Assembly (NCBI RefSeq): GCF_030408835.1
Contig: NZ_CP047357.1
Span: 2,170,001-2,234,000, forward strand
Source of the DNA: Corynebacterium freneyi
Lineage (GTDB): Bacteria; Actinomycetota; Actinomycetes; Mycobacteriales; Mycobacteriaceae
DNA: 64,000 bases
Direction of reading: 5' to 3'
The notes under the pieces were generated by a model that made no database searches, was not told where the DNA came from, and worked only from the letters and a program-made list of their open reading frames with translations. The position numbers and the translations under genes are program-made. Below, piece by piece: positions 16,724 through 28,346 of the stretch; position 1 is the first letter of the stretch, and the number at the start of each line of letters is the position of its first letter.

Positions 16724-16742
16724 AAAGTCGCGGGAAACCCGC
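16724..16742 (-). terminator. Intrinsic terminator of the ppx operon
   Basis: Read on the minus strand, GCGGG-TTT-CCCGC is followed by GACTTTTT. It sits 46 bp after the ppx stop codon. Confidence 0.6.
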
Positions 16743-16787
16743 CCAGCCGTGCCGGCAGGCGGGCACCTGCGCGGCGCCGGACGGGAC

Positions 16788-17804
16788 CTAACCTTGCGCG
16801 CGGGCCAGGCGCTCGTCGACCAAACCGGCGACGATGCCGTCGAGAATATCCTTCTCGCTGACGTGGAACTCCAAGGGCACCGCATCCCCGCGGGAACCCT
16901 TCTCCTTCGCCGCGCCATTGACCGCCTCGAACATGTCCATCAAACCGTCGATGACCATCACCCCGCCGGCGAAAACATCGGCGCGACCCGGATGCATGAC
17001 CGGATTCTCCGCCAACGTCCGACGATCCGTGGCCAACACCGACTGATTCAACGACCGCAACGCACTGAAACGCAACGTCGACAGGTGAATCGCCGACGGA
17101 TCGTACGTCTCCAGACCCTGCGCCAACGCCGACAACGTCGTGTACGTGCCCGCGCAACCCACGATCGTGCGCGCCCCCGCCACCGGCACCTCCGCCAGCA
17201 CCCGCTCGACCTGACCGGCGACGTAATCATGCGCCCGCTTCAGCTGCTCCGGCGTCGGCGGCGAATCGACGAGGAAACGCTCCGTCAGACGCACGCTGCC
17301 CATCGGCACCGACGCCGCGGCATGCACCGTGCCGTCGTAATCGCCGACGACGACCTCCGTCGAACCGCCGCCGACGTCGATGACGCAAAACGGCCCCTCC
17401 TCCGGGTGGAAATCGTCGACCGCACCGCGAAACGACAGCGCAGCCTCCTCGTCACCGGAAATGACCTGCGCCTCCACGCCCCAATCGGCGAGGATCTCGC
17501 GGGTCATGGAGAAAAAATCGTCGCGGTTCGACGCATCGCGCGACGCCGACGTCGCCACCATCCGCACCGCCTCCACGCGCTCGACGCGCATGAGCTCCGC
17601 GAAACCGGTCAGTGCCTCGCGAACGCGCTGCAAGGCGGCGTCGGCCAGACGACCCGTCGCGTCAACGCCCTCGCCCAAACGCACGATCTCCATCACGCGA
17701 TGCAGCTCGGTGAGCTCCAGCACGCCATCGTCGCCGCGGCGGACGTCGGTGATGAGCAGGCGAATCGAATTCGTGCCGCAATCCACGGCCCCGAAGCGGG
17801 TCAT
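16788..17804 (-). CDS. ppx2: Exopolyphosphatase, Ppx/GppA family
   Basis: Hydrolyses inorganic polyphosphate or ppGpp-related substrates. The 338 residues have the ASKHA phosphate motif FGAVDCGTNSIRLLI at the start and VIDVGGGSTEV near residue 150, followed by MGSVRLTERFL. ATG at 17804 has GAGGAG upstream and overlaps the DUF501 gene by 4 nt. The group DUF501-ppx near ftsB and eno is conserved in corynebacteria and mycobacteria, where this gene corresponds to the short PPX2 form without a C-terminal HD domain. Confidence 0.92.
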   Translation of the reverse strand: MTRFGAVDCGTNSIRLLITDVRRGDDGVLELTELHRVMEIVRLGEGVDATGRLADAALQRVREALTGFAELMRVERVEAVRMVATSASRDASNRDDFFSMTREILADWGVEAQVISGDEEAALSFRGAVDDFHPEEGPFCVIDVGGGSTEVVVGDYDGTVHAAASVPMGSVRLTERFLVDSPPTPEQLKRAHDYVAGQVERVLAEVPVAGARTIVGCAGTYTTLSALAQGLETYDPSAIHLSTLRFSALRSLNQSVLATDRRTLAENPVMHPGRADVFAGGVMVIDGLMDMFEAVNGAAKEKGSRGDAVPLEFHVSEKDILDGIVAGLVDERLARAQG

Positions 17805-18331
17805 CCGTCGCTCCTCTCGATGCCGAGGTCGGCGCACGTCGGCCAGTCCGCCGGAATCGCCGTGCCGCGCAGGCCCGTGCCCTCGGCGGCCAACGCCACC
17901 GCCTCAGTGCCCAAGCGGAAATGGTCCGGCCCCTCGGCCAGCGCATAGGCGATGAGCACGTGCAGGCACTTCACCCGATCCGGCATGCCGCCGCCCGAAA
18001 AATCGGTGCCCAAATCCTCGATGGCGTTGCGCTCGCGCAGGTAGTGCTCGTGGGCGGCGCGGTAATCCGCGGCCAGCTCCTCGTCCTCCAGCAAACGCGC
18101 CGACATGTCCCGCATGACGCCGGCGACCTCGAGGCGCGACGCCTCGGCCGTCAGCCTCGGATCCGTCAGGTAGTGCAGCGTCGGAAACGGGGTGCCGTCG
18201 TCCAGGCGCGGGGCCGTCTTGACGACGCCGGGCGCGCCGTCCGGGCAGCGGTAGGAGATCTCCAGAACGCCTCGCGGGGCGCGGCCGAGCTGAACGGCCA
18301 CGGCCTCCAGGTCTGCGGGGTCTACGGTCAC
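17801..18331 (-). CDS. DUF501 family protein
   Basis: A 176-residue cytoplasmic protein. The Cys-containing ISYRCPDGAPGVVKT, PFPTLHYLTDP, and the Gly/Cys-rich FSGGGMPDRVKCLHVLIAYALA motif match DUF501, a family found across actinobacteria beside ftsB and ppx. The conserved Cys and His residues hint at metal binding or catalysis, but no activity is established. GTG at 18331 has AGGAGG upstream. Translation is coupled to ppx through a 4-nt overlap. Confidence 0.9.
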   Translation of the reverse strand: MTVDPADLEAVAVQLGRAPRGVLEISYRCPDGAPGVVKTAPRLDDGTPFPTLHYLTDPRLTAEASRLEVAGVMRDMSARLLEDEELAADYRAAHEHYLRERNAIEDLGTDFSGGGMPDRVKCLHVLIAYALAEGPDHFRLGTEAVALAAEGTGLRGTAIPADWPTCADLGIERSDG

Positions 18332-18473
18332 GGCGATCCTCCTGTCCCCGCCGGCGGGCGGCCGGGGTGATTCACGGGCTTGTCATAAAACTCTTGCCGT
18401 ACGACGACGGCGGCGGCCACGTCCCGAAAAAAAGGCACCGGCCGGGTGGCAACCTTACCGGCATCGGGACCCA

Positions 18474-19037
18474 TTATTCGACGTGGGGCTCCGCCTCCGG
18501 CCCGGGTTCCGGCTCCGGTTCGGGGACGGTCGGCAACCGATCCGGGCGGGTCGCCTCGTCGCGGGCCGGGTTGGCGGGCTTCTCCTCCTCCGGCGGCAGC
18601 GACACCGAATCCCACAGCTGCTCGTACCAGGGCTTCGCCGGCGCGGCTTCCTCGCCGACCGGGTCCTCCCCCGAAACCGCGCCGAGGGCGGGGTCGATGA
18701 TGCGGAACGGGGTCTCCCCCTCCTCCACCAGGCCGAGCCGAATGCGGGCCTGCTCCTTGATGTAGGCGGGGTCGGAGAAACGCTCCTTCTCCGCCTGCAG
18801 CTCGCGGGTACGCTCCTCCATCCGGGCGATGTTCTCCCGGGTCTCCGCCAGTTCGGCGCGTTGTTCGGCGAACGTCCGCAGCGGCATGGCCAGCGTGAGC
18901 ACCAGGAACACCAGCAGCGCGGCCATCGTCAGCGTCTGGCCGGTCGTCAGCGACCCCAGGCCGCCGCCCGCCCGCCGATTCGACGCGGGCGCGGCGGTCG
19001 TCCCCCGCCCTCGGCGGCCTCGCGCTGTTGTACCCAT
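18474..19037 (-). CDS. ftsB: FtsB/DivIC-type septum formation protein
   Basis: Single-pass divisome protein, presumably bridging FtsQ and FtsL at the septum. The 187 residues comprise a basic cytoplasmic N-terminus, a membrane segment (TMAALLVFLVLTLAMPL), a coiled coil (FAEQRAELAETRENIARMEE) and the family motif DPAYIKEQARIRLGLVEEGE. The Pro/Glu-rich C-terminal tail (PEPEPEPGPEAEP) is typical of actinobacterial forms. ATG at 19037 is chosen because TATGAT lies 7 nt upstream, a leaderless arrangement. Confidence 0.9.
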   Translation of the reverse strand: MGTTARGRRGRGTTAAPASNRRAGGGLGSLTTGQTLTMAALLVFLVLTLAMPLRTFAEQRAELAETRENIARMEERTRELQAEKERFSDPAYIKEQARIRLGLVEEGETPFRIIDPALGAVSGEDPVGEEAAPAKPWYEQLWDSVSLPPEEEKPANPARDEATRPDRLPTVPEPEPEPGPEAEPHVE

Positions 19038-19067
19038 GCCCGGAATCATACCCGCCGGGCCATGCCG

Positions 19068-19102
19068 AAAGGGGCCGGGTCGATGAACGACCCGGCCCCT
19101 TT
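19068..19102 (-). terminator. Intrinsic terminator of eno
   Basis: A 15-bp perfect stem, AAAGGGGCCGGGTCG at 19068-19082 with CGACCCGGCCCCTTT at 19088-19102, and a 5-nt loop. It lies between eno and ftsB. Confidence 0.85.
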
Positions 19103-19163
19103 TTCTCGGCCGACCTCCGGCTCACCCCGCCCGCCCGTCATCGGGCCGGGGCGGGGCGCCGCA

Positions 19164-20466
<1,303 letters not shown>

Positions 20467-20609
20467 TCACCTTTCCGCCGGAACCCTTCCGGCCACATGC
20501 TTCCGATTGTGGCACGTTTGCGCGGATCGCGCCGCCGCGGGAACCCCGGTTTCGAACCCCGATGGGGGGCGGCTTGACGACGACGCCCGCCGGGCGGCCC
20601 GAACGGCCG

Positions 20610-21491
20610 TCAGGCGGGTTGGTTCAGGGCGTAGTTCGCCGCGGCGTCGCGGACGTCTCGGACGTATTCGTCGGACTGGTTGTACGACCGGATCGCCGAC
20701 GTCCATCCTTCGGCGGTGGCCAGGTCGCGGCCGCCGGAGCACAGCAAACGCGCCGCGGATGCCGCCGCGTCGTCGATGTGGTGGGGGTCGGCGACCCCGT
20801 CGCCGCTGGCGTCGACGCCGTAGCGGTGCCACGTCTCGGGGATGAACTGCATCGGGCCGACGGCGCGGTCGAACTCCGGGTCGCCATCGAGGGCGCCGCC
20901 GTCGGTGTCCTGGATTTCGGCGAATCCGGGGGAGCCGTCCAGGGGCACTCCGATGATCGGCGGACGCACGACGCCGTCGTCTTCGATCTCCGCCGGCTTC
21001 ATCCAGTTGCCGGTGTAGGTGCCGTGGCGGGTCTCCACCTGCCCCAGACCGGCCAGGGTGTTCCACGTCAGGTGGCATTCCGGCCAGGACTCGGCGGCGA
21101 TGACTTCGGCGTTGCCGTAGGCGCGCACGGCGGCTGCGGGAATGCGGGTGGCCTCGGCGATGGGCTGCGCCCACTGGGCCAGATGATCGGAGCTGCGGCC
21201 GGGGGCGTGGACGTCGATGTGCGGTGCGGGCTCCGCCGCCGCCGGCGGGACGTTGTCCGGGATCGGCTGTTTGGAAAACGGCGCCTCCACCGGCCCGACG
21301 AACATCGTCATCGCCCCGACCATCGCGATGATCGCCAACACGGCGACCGTCGTAAAGCCAAGGCAACCGCACCCCGAATTGCGGCGCCGCCCCTTCTTCC
21401 CGGACCTGCCCCGGGCGTCACCGGACCACGACGGCACGTCGCGGCGCTTGCCACGTCGGCCGCCGCCACGGGAATCAGCGAAGTCGGACAC
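20610..21491 (-). CDS. LpqU-like lytic murein transglycosylase
   Basis: A membrane-anchored peptidoglycan-cleaving enzyme. The 293 residues have a basic cytoplasmic N-terminus, one membrane segment (TTVAVLAIIAMVGAMTMFVG, about residues 48-67) and an extracytoplasmic MltB-type SLT domain. That domain has LAGLGQVETRHG, carrying the catalytic Glu, then RAVGPMQFIPETWHRYGVD. Its place next to eno matches Rv1022 (lpqU), although a clear lipobox is not evident; Cys41/Cys43 precede the membrane segment. GTG start; TAGGAT lies 8 nt upstream. Confidence 0.85.
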   Translation of the reverse strand: MSDFADSRGGGRRGKRRDVPSWSGDARGRSGKKGRRRNSGCGCLGFTTVAVLAIIAMVGAMTMFVGPVEAPFSKQPIPDNVPPAAAEPAPHIDVHAPGRSSDHLAQWAQPIAEATRIPAAAVRAYGNAEVIAAESWPECHLTWNTLAGLGQVETRHGTYTGNWMKPAEIEDDGVVRPPIIGVPLDGSPGFAEIQDTDGGALDGDPEFDRAVGPMQFIPETWHRYGVDASGDGVADPHHIDDAAASAARLLCSGGRDLATAEGWTSAIRSYNQSDEYVRDVRDAAANYALNQPA

Positions 21492-21535
21492 GGGTGCCCA
21501 TCCTACGGATCAGGCGGCCCGACGGGGAAAGGCCG

Positions 21536-22765
21536 TCACCGCATCGTGTCGACGGGCACCGACCAATCGCCGGTCGAGTCCGGACCGTCCGGGTAGTCCG
21601 GGTAGTCCTCCGGGTACTCGCTCGGGTACTCGTCCCCGGCGACGGGCTCGGCATGGTCGGCCGTGGCCTCCGCGTCGGCGGTCGGCTCCGGCTGACCCAG
21701 CGAATCGAGGTGGGCCAGGAACTCGCGCGCGACGAAACGGGTGCGGGCCTCGCAGCCCGACTCCAACTCCAGGCCCGGGGTCGGGCACATCAGCTCGACG
21801 GGGATGTCCGAATCCGACAGGCCGAGCTGCCGGGCGCGGCGGATGGCCTCCTCCGCCAGCGACAGCGCCGGCAGGTACTCGGCGGGCTGCGACCGCGGGC
21901 CTCCGCGACCGGCGGCCCACGCGGCCTCCTGCTCCTCCACCGGCATCAGCTCCGCGCCCTCGCCGATGTCGCGCGAACCGTCGAAAAGGTACGGCTTGCG
22001 CGAACGCATCTTGTCCACGAACGCCCCGGCGACGTCTTCGATGTCGAAGTCGTCGGCCACCTCCGCCTGGAACAGCACCTGCAGCAGCAGATCCGACAGC
22101 TCGCCGCGGATGTCGCCGCCCTCGTTGACGGCGTCGATGAACTCGAACGCCTCCTCGATCAGGTACGGCAGCAGGCTCGCGTGGGTCTGGCCGGCCTCCC
22201 ACTCCCCCGTGCGGCGGGCGGCGGCCATCACGTCGATGGCCTCGGCCATCCGCGGGAAACGCTCGGCGTCTCCGGCCCCGAAGGCCGCGGTGCCGGACGA
22301 CGGGTCGTCGTCAAGCGTCGAGGCGGACGCCTGCGAGGAGCCCTGCGGGGAACCCCCCGATGCGGCCCCGGCAGACTTCGCGTCCTCGGACCCTTCGGCG
22401 TTCTCTGCATCCGCTGCAACCGTCGCAGCCTCCGTGCCCTCGGACGCAGCCGGCGCCGACGACGGTGCCGGGGCGGCGACGGCGGCGGGCGACGGGGCGG
22501 CGACGGCGGCGGGCGACGGGGCCTCGTCGAGACCGACGCCGTACACCTTCTCCCCCGCGGCGATGCGATCAACCACCTCGTCGTTGTCGACGTCGGTGGT
22601 CACCAGCACCTCCGCCTCCGAGACGGAACGCCCGCCGGCGTCGGCGATCGCCCACCGGATGCGGATCGACACCTCTTCGGTGTAGGCCACCTCCCCCGTC
22701 AGCAGATTCGCCGCCTCCAGGGGAATTGCGGTGGGAAACCGCGGGTCCAACACGATGATGGTCAT
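21536..22765 (-). CDS. mazG: MazG-type nucleotide pyrophosphohydrolase with low-complexity insert
   Basis: Removes pyrophosphate from NTPs as housekeeping against aberrant nucleotides. The 409 residues split into an N-terminal domain (about 1-85), an Ala/Ser/Pro/Glu-rich insert (about 86-165, containing SPAAVAAP twice) and the catalytic MazG four-helix domain. The latter has [16 protein letters not shown] and [18 protein letters not shown] carrying the EExxE/ExxD metal ligands. The C-terminal tail is acidic with [15 protein letters not shown] at 22765 overlaps the mfd stop by 4 nt, so the two are cotranscribed, as in mycobacteria. Confidence 0.88.
   Translation of the reverse strand: MTIIVLDPRFPTAIPLEAANLLTGEVAYTEEVSIRIRWAIADAGGRSVSEAEVLVTTDVDNDEVVDRIAAGEKVYGVGLDEAPSPAAVAAPSPAAVAAPAPSSAPAASEGTEAATVAADAENAEGSEDAKSAGAASGGSPQGSSQASASTLDDDPSSGTAAFGAGDAERFPRMAEAIDVMAAARRTGEWEAGQTHASLLPYLIEEAFEFIDAVNEGGDIRGELSDLLLQVLFQAEVADDFDIEDVAGAFVDKMRSRKPYLFDGSRDIGEGAELMPVEEQEAAWAAGRGGPRSQPAEYLPALSLAEEAIRRARQLGLSDSDIPVELMCPTPGLELESGCEARTRFVAREFLAHLDSLGQPEPTADAEATADHAEPVAGDEYPSEYPEDYPDYPDGPDSTGDWSVPVDTMR
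22473..22520. repeat. 24-bp tandem duplication inside mazG
   Basis: The unit beginning GCGGCGACGGCGGCGGGC occurs at 22473-22496 and 22497-22520, perfectly. It encodes the octapeptide SPAAVAAP twice, in the linker before the MazG domain. Confidence 0.85.
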
Positions 22766-25700
22766 TTCCGATCCTTTCCGCCGTGAGCGCCGCCGACGAT
22801 GTCCATGACGGGAATTCCCGCCATGCCGGTCAGGAAATCCGCGACCCACTGAACGAGCGCGACATCACGCACCGGCTTGGCTCGCAGGCCCTTCCCTTCC
22901 TTCGGAACGGCCACGGAAACGGTCCGCGATGCGGCCCGATACGTCGATTGCGGATGCAGGCGCTTCAAACGCACCTGCTTCGAATCGGCGAGCTCCATGG
23001 GCCCGATCTTAATGTGCGAACCCGTCGCCTGAACTTCATGCACGCCGAATTCGCGGCAAATGATGCGCAATCGGGAAATCGCCGCGAGCCGCTGCACCTC
23101 CACCGGAGGTTCCCCGTACCGGTCCGACAACTCGTCGAGGACGACGTCGACGTCCTCCAGGGCCTGCGCCGACGCGAACTTCCTGTACGCCTCCAGGCGC
23201 AGCCGCTCCGAATCGACGTAGGACGCCGGGATATTCGCGTCGACGGGCAAATCGATGCGGATCTCCTTCGGTTCCTGCGCCGACGCGTCGGGCGTTTCGC
23301 CGTCGGCGACCGCCTTCAACGCGGCGACCGCCTCGCCGACCAATCTGACGTACATGTCGAAACCGACGCCGGAAATGTGGCCGGACTGTTCCGCGCCGAG
23401 CACGTTTCCCGCGCCGCGCATTTCCAGGTCCTTCATCGCCACGGCCATTCCCGCGCCGAGATCATTGTTCTGCGCGATGGTGGACAGCCGATCGTAGGAC
23501 GTTTCCGTCAAAGTCTGGTCCGCCGGATACAGGAAATAGGCGTAGGCGCGTTCGCGGGAACGGCCCACCCGGCCGCGCAGCTGGTGCAGCTGCGACAGGC
23601 CCATGTGGTGGGCGTTTTCCACGATCAGCGTGTTGGCATTGGCGATGTCCAGGCCGGTTTCCACGATCGTCGTGCACACCAGCACGTCGAACTCGCGGTC
23701 CCAGAACCCCTGGACGGTGCGTTCGAGCATGTCCTCGCCCATCTGGCCGTGAGCGACGACGACGCGGGCCTCCGGCACCAGGTCGCGGACCTTCTGGGCG
23801 GCCTTGTCGATGGTGCTGACCTTGTTGTGCAGGTAGAACACCTGGCCGTCGCGCAGCAGCTCGCGGCGGATGGCCGCGGCGATCTGCTTGTCCGACTGCG
23901 CGCCGACGTACGTCAGCACGGGATGGCGGTCCTCCGGCGGGGTGAGGATCTGGCTCATCTCGCGGATGCCGGCCATCGACATTTCCAGGGTGCGCGGGAT
24001 CGGCGTCGCCGACATCGTCAGCACGTCGACGTGGTTGCGCAGCGCCTTGATGTGCTCCTTGTGCTCGACGCCGAAGCGCTGCTCCTCGTCGACGATGACC
24101 AGGCCCAGCTCCTTCCACGTCACGCCGGTCTGCAGCAGACGGTGGGTTCCGATGACGATGTCGACGGTGCCCTCGGCCAGCCCCGTGATGATCTCCTTCG
24201 CCTCGCGCGTCGACGTGAAGCGGCTCAGGCCTCGGATGGTCACGGGGAAGCCCTCCATGCGCTCGGAGAACGTCGCCAGGTGCTGTTGGGCCAGCAGGGT
24301 CGTGGGCACGAGCACCGCCACCTGCTTGCCGTCCTGCACCGCCTTGAACGCGGCGCGCAGGGCCACTTCGGTTTTGCCGTAGCCGACGTCGCCGATGAGC
24401 ACGCGGTCCATCGGCGCGGGCTTCTCCATGTCGGCCTTGATCTCTGCGATGGCGGTGAGCTGGTCCTCGGTTTCGGCGAAGGGGAAGTTGTCCTCCATCT
24501 CCGCCTGCCACGGCGAGTCGGGCGCGAAGGCGTGGCCCGGCGCGGCCTGCCGCTCGGCGTAGAGCTTGACCAGTTCCTCGGCGATTTCGCGGACCGCGCC
24601 GCGGGCCTTGCGTTTGGTGCTCTTCCAGTCGGAGCCGCCCATCTTCGACAGGGTGGGTTTTTCGCCGCCGACGTAGCGGGTGAGCTGGTCGAGGCTTTCC
24701 ATGGGCACGTAGAGCTGGTCGGGCGGCCCGCCGCGTTTGCCGGAGGCGTATTCCAGCACGACGTATTCGCGCCGCGCCATGTCATCGCCGGTGCCGATGG
24801 TGCGTTCGGTGAGTTTGACGAATCGCCCGATGCCGTGGGTGTCGTGCACGACGTAGTCGCCGGCGGTGAGGGCCAGCGGGTCGACGCGGTTGCGGCGTTT
24901 GGCGGGTTTACGGCGTCCGCCGCCGATGTCGGTGACCCGGTTGCCGGTGACGTCGGCTTCGGCGATGACGGTCAGTGCGCCGCCGTCGGTGCGGGGGAAC
25001 ACCAGGCCGCCGTGGCTGACGCCCTGGTAGACGGTGATTCGTCCGGGTTCGGGCTGTTCGGGGCCGGTGGCGATGCGGCAGGCGATGCCGGCCTCCCGGA
25101 ACTTTTCGGCTTGACGACGAACGCCGGCCGGCGTGCCCGCCACATAGGCGACTCGTTGGCCGTCGACCGTGGCTTGACGCAGCTGGGCCATCATGGCGCC
25201 GATGGCCTTGAGGTCGCCGCGCGGTTCGGGGCCCGGCTCGTAGGTCAGGGGCAGGACGTCGTCTTCGGTGACGCCGCCGTCGAGCATGCCGGGCGGGGAC
25301 ATCGTCCACCAGGGGGCGCGGCGGACGTCGTCGATGTGTCGGTAGGCGCTGGCCTCCAGTCCGTCGGACGGGATCGGCGCGCCGCCGCCCATCGCCGCGG
25401 TTTCCCATGCGGCGGCCATGAACTCTTCGCCGGTGGTGATGAGGTCCGCGGCACGCGAACGAATGCGTTCCGGCCCGCACAGCAGCGTGTGGGCGCCGTC
25501 GGGAAGCAGTTTCGTCAGCGGCACCAGGGGCCGGTCGGTGAGCAACGGGATGAGGGCCTCCATCCCGTCGACCCATTGCCCTTCCGAAATGCGCACGAGC
25601 ATCTCCTGCACGTCACCGGAACGCTCGCCGGCGAGTTCCCCGGCGCGCGCCCGAACGTCGTCGTCGAGAAGCAGGGCCCGGCAGGCGTGGACGTCGACGG

Positions 25701-26403
25701 CGCCCAACGGTGCGGCGCCCTCCTCCTCGGAGATGGTGCGCTGGTCGCCGACGGAGAACAGGCGCAGTTCCGTGATCTCGTCGCCCCACAACTCCACGCG
25801 AACCGGGTTGTCGGCCGTGGCGGGGAACACGTCGACGATGCCGCCGCGCACCGCGAACTGGCCGCGGCGGCCGACCATGTCCACCCGTGAGTAGCCGTGG
25901 CTTTCGAGCTTTTCCGGCAGGTCCGGCACTTCCGCGTCGACGGCGAGGCGGATCGGTTCGGCTCCATCGTCGAGCACCGGCTGCACCAGGGACCGCACCG
26001 CCGCGACGACGACGCGGACCTTCCCCGACTTCATCCCGGCCAGCACCGCCCGGCGCGTGGCCACCGTGTCCACCGCCGGCGACAGCCGCTCGTGCGGCAG
26101 CGTCTCCCACGACGGGAACATCGCCGCGCCCTCGCCGAGCATCGCACGCAACTCCGCGGTCAGATCCTCCGCCTCCCGGCCCGTGGCGGTCACCGCCAGC
26201 ACGGGGGTTTTCGCCGCCAGCGCCGCGATGAGGTACGGGCGGACGCGGTCGTTGCCGGTCAGGTGCAGCTCCGGGTCGCCGAGATGCTTGACGACGCCGC
26301 GCAGCTGCGGTTCACCCGCCACCACCTGGGCCAGCCCCGACAACGGGGCGACCATCGGCACGGCCTTGGCGTTTTTGGTGTTGTTCACGGTCCTCGCGAT
26401 CAT
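22762..26403 (-). CDS. mfd: Transcription-repair coupling factor Mfd
   Basis: A superfamily 2 translocase that removes stalled RNA polymerase and recruits UvrA. The full-length 1213-residue protein has UvrB-homology domains 1-3 at the N-terminus, an RNAP-interaction domain beginning at [13 protein letters not shown], then the helicase module with Walker [16 protein letters not shown] in [21 protein letters not shown] motif III, and the C-terminal TRCF domain. The first ATG (26403) lacks a clear ribosome site; a later start around residues 6-17 is possible. It is coupled to mazG. Confidence 0.96.
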   Translation of the reverse strand: MIARTVNNTKNAKAVPMVAPLSGLAQVVAGEPQLRGVVKHLGDPELHLTGNDRVRPYLIAALAAKTPVLAVTATGREAEDLTAELRAMLGEGAAMFPSWETLPHERLSPAVDTVATRRAVLAGMKSGKVRVVVAAVRSLVQPVLDDGAEPIRLAVDAEVPDLPEKLESHGYSRVDMVGRRGQFAVRGGIVDVFPATADNPVRVELWGDEITELRLFSVGDQRTISEEEGAAPLGAVDVHACRALLLDDDVRARAGELAGERSGDVQEMLVRISEGQWVDGMEALIPLLTDRPLVPLTKLLPDGAHTLLCGPERIRSRAADLITTGEEFMAAAWETAAMGGGAPIPSDGLEASAYRHIDDVRRAPWWTMSPPGMLDGGVTEDDVLPLTYEPGPEPRGDLKAIGAMMAQLRQATVDGQRVAYVAGTPAGVRRQAEKFREAGIACRIATGPEQPEPGRITVYQGVSHGGLVFPRTDGGALTVIAEADVTGNRVTDIGGGRRKPAKRRNRVDPLALTAGDYVVHDTHGIGRFVKLTERTIGTGDDMARREYVVLEYASGKRGGPPDQLYVPMESLDQLTRYVGGEKPTLSKMGGSDWKSTKRKARGAVREIAEELVKLYAERQAAPGHAFAPDSPWQAEMEDNFPFAETEDQLTAIAEIKADMEKPAPMDRVLIGDVGYGKTEVALRAAFKAVQDGKQVAVLVPTTLLAQQHLATFSERMEGFPVTIRGLSRFTSTREAKEIITGLAEGTVDIVIGTHRLLQTGVTWKELGLVIVDEEQRFGVEHKEHIKALRNHVDVLTMSATPIPRTLEMSMAGIREMSQILTPPEDRHPVLTYVGAQSDKQIAAAIRRELLRDGQVFYLHNKVSTIDKAAQKVRDLVPEARVVVAHGQMGEDMLERTVQGFWDREFDVLVCTTIVETGLDIANANTLIVENAHHMGLSQLHQLRGRVGRSRERAYAYFLYPADQTLTETSYDRLSTIAQNNDLGAGMAVAMKDLEMRGAGNVLGAEQSGHISGVGFDMYVRLVGEAVAALKAVADGETPDASAQEPKEIRIDLPVDANIPASYVDSERLRLEAYRKFASAQALEDVDVVLDELSDRYGEPPVEVQRLAAISRLRIICREFGVHEVQATGSHIKIGPMELADSKQVRLKRLHPQSTYRAASRTVSVAVPKEGKGLRAKPVRDVALVQWVADFLTGMAGIPVMDIVGGAHGGKDRK

Positions 26404-26451
26404 CTGCTTTTTCGTGCATGGGTCGGGTGGGCGGCGGGTCGGGTGCAGCCG

Positions 26452-27183
26452 TCAGCCACGGTCGTTGAGACGGCGGACCCGGTCGGCGGGATCGGCCTCG
26501 GCGCCCGCCCCGAGCACCGCGCCCTCTTCGGCGGCGGGGCCCTCGACGTCGCCGCGCAACACCGGGTGAGACTCCATGCCGGCCAGCCCGTTCCAGCACA
26601 GGTTCACGATGTGCGCCGCCACCGTCTCCCGGTCCATCGCCGGGCCCTCCCGCGACCCCGTGCGCTCGTCCAGCCACCACTGCGCCGTCTGCGACACCAT
26701 GCCCACCAGCGCCTGCGAATACAACACGGCATGGGACTCGTCGAGCCCCGCACGGGCGAACGCGGCGCCCAAAATATGGGACACCCGGCCGGTGGCGTTG
26801 CCCAGCAACGTCGCCAAGCCCGACGTCGACGCGGGATCACGGGCGAGAATGGTGAACCCGTCCGTGTGCTCCTCCACGTACTCGAGCAAACCGACCACCG
26901 CCCGCTCGATGCGGGCACGCGACCGGCCCTTCGAAATCGACTCGGCGATGACGCGCTCCAGACGCTCCATCTCCTCGGCCACCACCTCGCGGTACAGGCC
27001 GTCCTTCGTGCCGAAATGCTCGTACACCACCGGCTTCGACACCCCCGCCCGGGAAGCGATCTCCTCCATCGACGTGCCATCGAGGCCACGCTCGGCGAAC
27101 GCCCCGCGGCCGACGTCGAGAAGCTGCCTGCGACGTTCCGGCCCGCTCATGCGCCTGCGAACGTCGTTTCCCGGATTTCCCAT
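26452..27183 (-). CDS. TetR-family transcriptional regulator
   Basis: A 243-residue repressor-type protein. The N-terminal TetR helix-turn-helix is clear (QLLDVGRGAFAERGLDGTS, then IASRAGVSKPVVYEHFGTK). The rest is a helical ligand-binding domain, with an Ala/Glu-rich C-terminal tail. It lies 48 bp upstream of mfd on the same strand; the same pairing occurs in M. tuberculosis (Rv1019-Rv1020). ATG at 27183 is preceded at 7 nt by TAGGCT, so the mRNA is probably leaderless. Targets are unknown. Confidence 0.9.
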   Translation of the reverse strand: MGNPGNDVRRRMSGPERRRQLLDVGRGAFAERGLDGTSMEEIASRAGVSKPVVYEHFGTKDGLYREVVAEEMERLERVIAESISKGRSRARIERAVVGLLEYVEEHTDGFTILARDPASTSGLATLLGNATGRVSHILGAAFARAGLDESHAVLYSQALVGMVSQTAQWWLDERTGSREGPAMDRETVAAHIVNLCWNGLAGMESHPVLRGDVEGPAAEEGAVLGAGAEADPADRVRRLNDRG

Positions 27184-27369
27184 GCCCCAGAGCCTATCGA
27201 AGCCGCGCCGGACCGCCCGACCACGGTCCACCACCTCGATTGCGGGATGCCGCACCGGAAGTTGCTAGTCTGATGCGCGGTGCACGCACGCGACGACCGC
27301 GAGCAGCCGGCGATGGAAAGCACCGACATCGCCCGCCTGGTCGAACCGATCGTCCCCGGGCAGCACCGG

Positions 27370-27440
27370 TCCCCCGTGGTGTAATGGCAACACTCCTGAT
27401 TTTGGTTCAGGCATTTCAGGTTCGAGTCCTGGCGGGGGAG
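27370..27440 (+). tRNA. tRNA-Gln(TTG)
   Basis: A 71-nt cloverleaf. Acceptor TCCCCCG pairs with CGGGGGA, discriminator G. The anticodon stem CCTGA/TCAGG encloses TTTTGGT with anticodon TTG. The T loop is TTCGAGT. It is the left boundary of the phage-like segment, a typical integration target. Confidence 0.94.
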
Positions 27441-27450
27441 CCGGACGACC

Positions 27451-27491
27451 ACCCCCGTTGACCTGCTTAAATGCAGGCCAGCGGGGGTTTT
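27451..27491 (+). terminator. Terminator after tRNA-Gln
   Basis: ACCCCCG at 27451-27457 pairs with CGGGGGT at 27482-27488, with a further CCTGC/GCAGG inner stem, followed by TTTT. Confidence 0.75.
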
Positions 27492-27700
27492 CGGTTTTTC
27501 GGACGGGGGTATCTTTACGCCTCTTTACGCCTGTTTCTGCGTCTTTGTGAGCCAAAAGTGAGCCAAAAATGAGCCACGGAATCGCGGCTGCCCACCGCTC
27601 CCCCGCGGTGATGAACGCGCCGCTCAAATGCGAAAACGGCCCCGACCGCTGCCCGTCAAAGGGGCGGCGGCCGGGGCAGTGCTCGTGCGGTGACCGTGCG

Positions 27701-28309
27701 TCACGACGTGTCCGGAGGCTCGCGCGGGTACGGGCCACCGTCCGGGAACACAATGTGGACGACGTCGTCCGGGATCAACTCCAGCGACGGTGGCCGCGGC
27801 TGAAGGTGCAGGACCGTCCACTCCTCGCGAGCGCGGATATGACTGGCAAGGCGTCGGACGAGTTTCCACGCCTCGGCCCGCTCATCAGCCAACCGCGCCA
27901 GCTCTTTTCCCTGCGCGTCGATCTTCTCCGTCGCCTCATCGGTGCGCCGCCGTTCTGCATCGAGGTCGCGCCGAGTCTTCTCGCCCCGGCGGCGTTCCTC
28001 GTCGAGATCTTTTCGGGTCTCGGTCAGGTCCTCCCGGATTCGTGAGAGGTCCGAGCGCAGTTCGGTGGTCAACGCTTGCAGGCCGGCAAGATCTGCGTTT
28101 CGTTCTTCAAGGCGGATCTTCTCCCGTTCCAACTCCAGCTTCTCCTCGTCGGCCACCCGCTGGAGTTTCAACTTTTCGTCGGCGTTGCGGGATTCCCGCC
28201 AGGCGCGCACCCATGCCGCGGCGGCGAGGACGACTCCACCGACGCCGGCGGCGATGCCACCCGGCCCGAACCACAGCTCGACGCCGAAGATCGACGTCTC
28301 CGGCTTCAT
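27701..28309 (-). CDS. Phage-type membrane and coiled-coil protein
   Basis: A 202-residue protein. An N-terminal membrane segment (GIAAGVGGVVLAAAAWV, about residues 18-34) is followed by a long, highly charged coiled coil rich in Glu/Arg/Lys (about 40-165) and a Pro-rich C-terminus. Proteins of this plan are common near lysis and tail genes of actinophages. No enzymatic motif is visible. The function is unknown. Confidence 0.6.
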   Translation of the reverse strand: MKPETSIFGVELWFGPGGIAAGVGGVVLAAAAWVRAWRESRNADEKLKLQRVADEEKLELEREKIRLEERNADLAGLQALTTELRSDLSRIREDLTETRKDLDEERRRGEKTRRDLDAERRRTDEATEKIDAQGKELARLADERAEAWKLVRRLASHIRAREEWTVLHLQPRPPSLELIPDDVVHIVFPDGGPYPREPPDTS

Positions 28310-28346
28310 CCCGAAAAGCGCCCTCTAAGCCGTTACCGCCGCTGCG

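Noticed and set aside
16279..17157. Minus-strand frame of 292 codons spanning the right tRNA
   Set aside because: It crosses a tRNA and overlaps parts of the SIP and ppx genes; Arg/Gly-rich shadow composition.
22783..25890. Very long open frame opposite mfd (about 1035 codons)
   Set aside because: It is antisense to a clear mfd gene, its composition is His/Arg/Gly/Asp-rich as expected from a GC-rich shadow, and no domain is visible.
27265..27753. Minus-strand frame over tRNA-Gln that might be an integrase remnant
   Set aside because: It reads through the tRNA and terminator, and no tyrosine or serine recombinase motif is present.
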